From the NCBI GenBank assembly GCA_015222795.1, contig JADFVY010000339.1:1-7849 (forward strand): a stretch of DNA of 7,849 bases, read 5' to 3'. This DNA comes from Pseudomonadota bacterium (GTDB lineage Bacteria; Pseudomonadota; Alphaproteobacteria; UBA8366; JADFVY01). Positions within the stretch are counted from its first letter, which is position 1; each line of letters opens with the position of its first letter. The notes beneath the pieces were generated by a model. The model did no database searches and had not been told where the DNA came from. It worked only from the letters and a program-made list of their open reading frames with translations. Below, in pieces: positions 6,213 to 7,849 of this stretch. The position numbers were made by a program, and so were the translations under genes.

Positions 6213-6383
6213 CCCCGATACTGCCAAAACGATTCGCGCCACGCGACAGATTTCTTGGGGGGAGGCGTGCCCGTGGGGCAAAGCCGAGGCTCGAGCCCAT
6301 GCGCCAGGGTTTTCCGCGGGTTACAGAGGGCCGTTACAGAGCGGCGGCCTGACGACAGAAAGCAGCCCCGGCGCCGGATTAAT
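6213..6383. other. Intergenic gap between livF-like and rimB
   Basis: These 171 bp hold no credible gene. They contain the direct repeat at 6320-6341, a 10-bp palindrome CCGGCGCCGG at 6368-6377 just after the livF-like stop, and GGCTCGAGCC at 6289-6298. No clear tRNA and no convincing minus-strand promoter were found, so whether rimBK has its own promoter or is read from the liv genes is open. Confidence 0.5.
6320..6341. repeat. Short direct repeat GTTACAGAG, period 13
   Basis: GTTACAGAG occurs at 6320-6328 and again at 6333-6341, separated by GGCC, about 110 bp upstream of the rimB start. Repeated half-sites at roughly one helical turn are typical of regulator binding, but two copies alone are weak evidence. 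Confidence 0.35.
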
Positions 6384-7094
6384 TCACGCCGCGCCCAGTA
6401 TCGCCTTGCTGACTTCCTCGGCATTGCGCCGCGCGTCGCCCCCACTTCCCGCCCAGCGAATATGGCCGGACTCCATGACGCACACGGCATCCGCGACCTC
6501 CAACGCCCGGTCGGTGCTCTGGTCGACCATCAGAACGGCGAGCCCTTCCTCGCGCGCGAGTCGGCGCAGAACTTCGTAACAACTGTCGATCGCCCTGGGC
6601 ATGAGGCCAAGAGACAATTCATCGACCATGAGAAGTCGCGGGCACGCCATCAAGGCGCGGCCGATCGCCAGCATTTGCTGCTCGCCCCCCGACAGCCGCC
6701 CGGCCGGTTGCCGCAAACGTTCGCCGAGTCTGGGAAAATACCCCAGCACCCGATCCCGGTTTTGCAGAAAGGCGCGCTTGGGTTGGCTGTACCCGCCGAT
6801 GATCAGATTTTCCTCGACCGTCAGATCGGGAAACAGCCGCCGGCCCTCGGGCGCCAACGCCAGACCGGCCCGCGCCCGCGCCGCGGTCGGGATATCCGAT
6901 AAATCAAGGCCGTCGAATTCAATGCGGCCGGCCTGCAATTCGACATGGCCGGCGAGGCACATGATCGTCGAGGTCTTGCCGGCGCCGTTGGGGCCGAGCA
7001 GGGCGAAAATTTCACCCTTTTCAACCGCCATATCGAGTTTATGGACGGCGCGGAACGGCCCATAACCGCAGGCGACCCCTTCAAGCCGCAGCAT
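6384..7094 (-). CDS. livF: Branched-chain amino-acid-type ABC transporter ATPase, LivF-like
   Basis: A 236-residue protein (E. coli LivF has 237), one of the two ATPases that drive uptake through LivH/LivM-type permeases at the inner membrane. It has Walker A GPNGAGKTS (34-42, K40), the LivF-type Q-loop region APEGRRLFPDLTVEENL (81-97), signature LSGGE (134-138), Walker B LLMVDE (D158, catalytic E159) and a switch position of Gln (Q192, VDQS) rather than His. Gln at this position is usual for LivF, so it is not a defect. The ATG at 7094 was chosen over 7178 because it begins the conserved LRLEGVACGYG strand and has GGGGCGG ahead of it; it overlaps the end of the livG-like gene by 14 bases, showing tight coupling. 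The real substrate (leucine family, other amino acids, urea or amides) cannot be read from an ATPase alone. Confidence 0.9.
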   Translation of the reverse strand: MLRLEGVACGYGPFRAVHKLDMAVEKGEIFALLGPNGAGKTSTIMCLAGHVELQAGRIEFDGLDLSDIPTAARARAGLALAPEGRRLFPDLTVEENLIIGGYSQPKRAFLQNRDRVLGYFPRLGERLRQPAGRLSGGEQQMLAIGRALMACPRLLMVDELSLGLMPRAIDSCYEVLRRLAREEGLAVLMVDQSTDRALEVADAVCVMESGHIRWAGSGGDARRNAEEVSKAILGAA

Positions 7095-7845
7095 GACCGC
7101 CCCGTCCCAGATAAACGTCGCGCACCGCGTTGTCGGCAAGCACGGTATCGGTCGGCCCGTTGGCCAGGACCCTGCCATTATCCAGAACCACCAGGCGGCT
7201 GCAAATTCGCGCCACCTCGCCCAGATTATGTTCGATGAGCAGTATCGGCAGGCCTTGGCCGTTCAGGGTCACGATGGTGTCGGCCAGTTGGGCCGCTTCG
7301 CCGTGATTGAGGCCGGCGAGGGGTTCGTCGAGTAACAACAGGCGCGGCTTCAGCGCAAGGGCGCGCGCCACCTCGAGCCGCTTCAGATAGCCGAGCGGCA
7401 TCACGCCGGGCATGCGCGCCGCCGCGTCCTCGATCCCCACCAGCCGCAGCAGCCGAAGGGCTTCTTCCCGCGCCGCCGACCGATCGCTTGAAAACATCGC
7501 GCGCAGGGGACGCCGCGTCCACTCAAGCCCCGCGGCGAAGGCGACATTATCCAGCACCGTCATCGAACGAAACGGACGGGTCAATTGCTGGGACAGGCCG
7601 AGGCCGGCCCGGATCCGCATGTGGGTCGGCATCGCGCCCAGATCCTGCCCACCGAGCCGAATGACGCCGCGATCGGGCCGAACGACGCCGGTGATCGAGC
7701 GCATGACGGTTGTCTTGCCGGCGCCATTCGGGCCTATCAGGCCCAGCAGTTCTCCGCCATGCAGCGAAAACGTCACCCCGGCCAGCGCTTCCACGCCACC
7801 GAAGGCCACGGACATATCCGCGATTTCCAGAACGGCGTCGCTCAT
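7081..7845 (-). CDS. livG: Branched-chain amino-acid-type ABC transporter ATPase, LivG-like
   Basis: A 254-residue protein (E. coli LivG has 255), partner of the LivF-like ATPase. It has Walker A GPNGAGKTT (38-46, K44), Q-loop Q86/Q87 followed by LTRPFRSMTVLDNV, the long LivG-specific insert (about 105-145), Walker B LLLLDEP (D173, E174) and a His switch (H206, LIEHNL). The odd point is the signature: where LivG proteins usually read LSYGQQRRLEIARAL, this one reads PLGYLKRLEVARAL, lacking the usual Ser-Gly-Gln core; the rest of the helix is well kept. In such paired ATPases the LivF subunit has a canonical LSGGE, so one ATP site would be standard and the other altered. The start ATG is four bases from the window edge; the bases ahead of it on the minus strand read TGAG, so the stop codon of an upstream permease gene may abut it. 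The rest of the operon lies outside. Confidence 0.9.
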   Translation of the reverse strand: MSDAVLEIADMSVAFGGVEALAGVTFSLHGGELLGLIGPNGAGKTTVMRSITGVVRPDRGVIRLGGQDLGAMPTHMRIRAGLGLSQQLTRPFRSMTVLDNVAFAAGLEWTRRPLRAMFSSDRSAAREEALRLLRLVGIEDAAARMPGVMPLGYLKRLEVARALALKPRLLLLDEPLAGLNHGEAAQLADTIVTLNGQGLPILLIEHNLGEVARICSRLVVLDNGRVLANGPTDTVLADNAVRDVYLGRGGHAAA

Positions 7846-7849
7846 CTCA

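Noticed and set aside
6255..6330. Possible tRNA suggested by a GGCTCGAGCCC-like stretch
   Set aside because: No D arm, anticodon arm or acceptor stem can be paired around it on either strand.
1..7849. CRISPR array, insertion sequence or prophage parts
   Set aside because: No regularly spaced repeats, transposase or integrase motifs, or phage genes are visible; the genes read as ordinary chromosomal ones.

Overview
The window is GC-rich and densely coded, with seven protein genes. Their families and overall style (a LivG/LivF-type amino-acid ABC pair, a RimK/RimB pair, a CHASE2 adenylate cyclase beside a small exported protein and a caspase-like protein) suggest an alphaproteobacterium, perhaps of the Rhodospirillales type. 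This is inferred from style and domains; there is no rRNA or other phylogenetic marker here.

Left region (1-279): no gene. It holds a repeat-like intergenic stretch with a strong four-run G-quadruplex motif, a C-rich arm that partly pairs with it, and a perfect short hairpin that may help end transcription of the neighbouring minus-strand gene. Region 280-4770: a divergent signalling locus. On the minus strand is an exported caspase-like (peptidase C14) protein with an intact His/Cys dyad and an embedded EF-hand-like loop. On the plus strand are a small exported protein with a FecR-like look and a cysteine pair, then a membrane CHASE2-adenylate cyclase joined to it by a 4-base overlap and a TTG start. 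The two arms share a 214-bp intergenic region with a promoter for each direction and an inverted repeat next to the minus-strand -35 box.

Region 4771-6212: convergent to the cyclase lies a rimB-rimK pair (minus strand, ATGA overlap) predicted to edit glutamate tails on ribosomal protein S6. Region 6213-6383 is a gap with a 9-bp direct repeat. Region 6384-7845 holds two overlapping branched-chain amino-acid-type ABC ATPases (livG-like then livF-like, minus strand), probably the end of a longer liv operon extending off the right edge.

The most notable part is the divergent caspase / small exported protein / CHASE2-cyclase locus. All three products are predicted to have their sensing or catalytic parts outside the cytoplasmic membrane, except the cyclase catalytic domain, which faces inward. 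A pathway in which an envelope event sensed by CHASE2 and the small protein is turned into cAMP, with the caspase-like protease acting in the same compartment, is a reasonable hypothesis but is not shown by the sequence.
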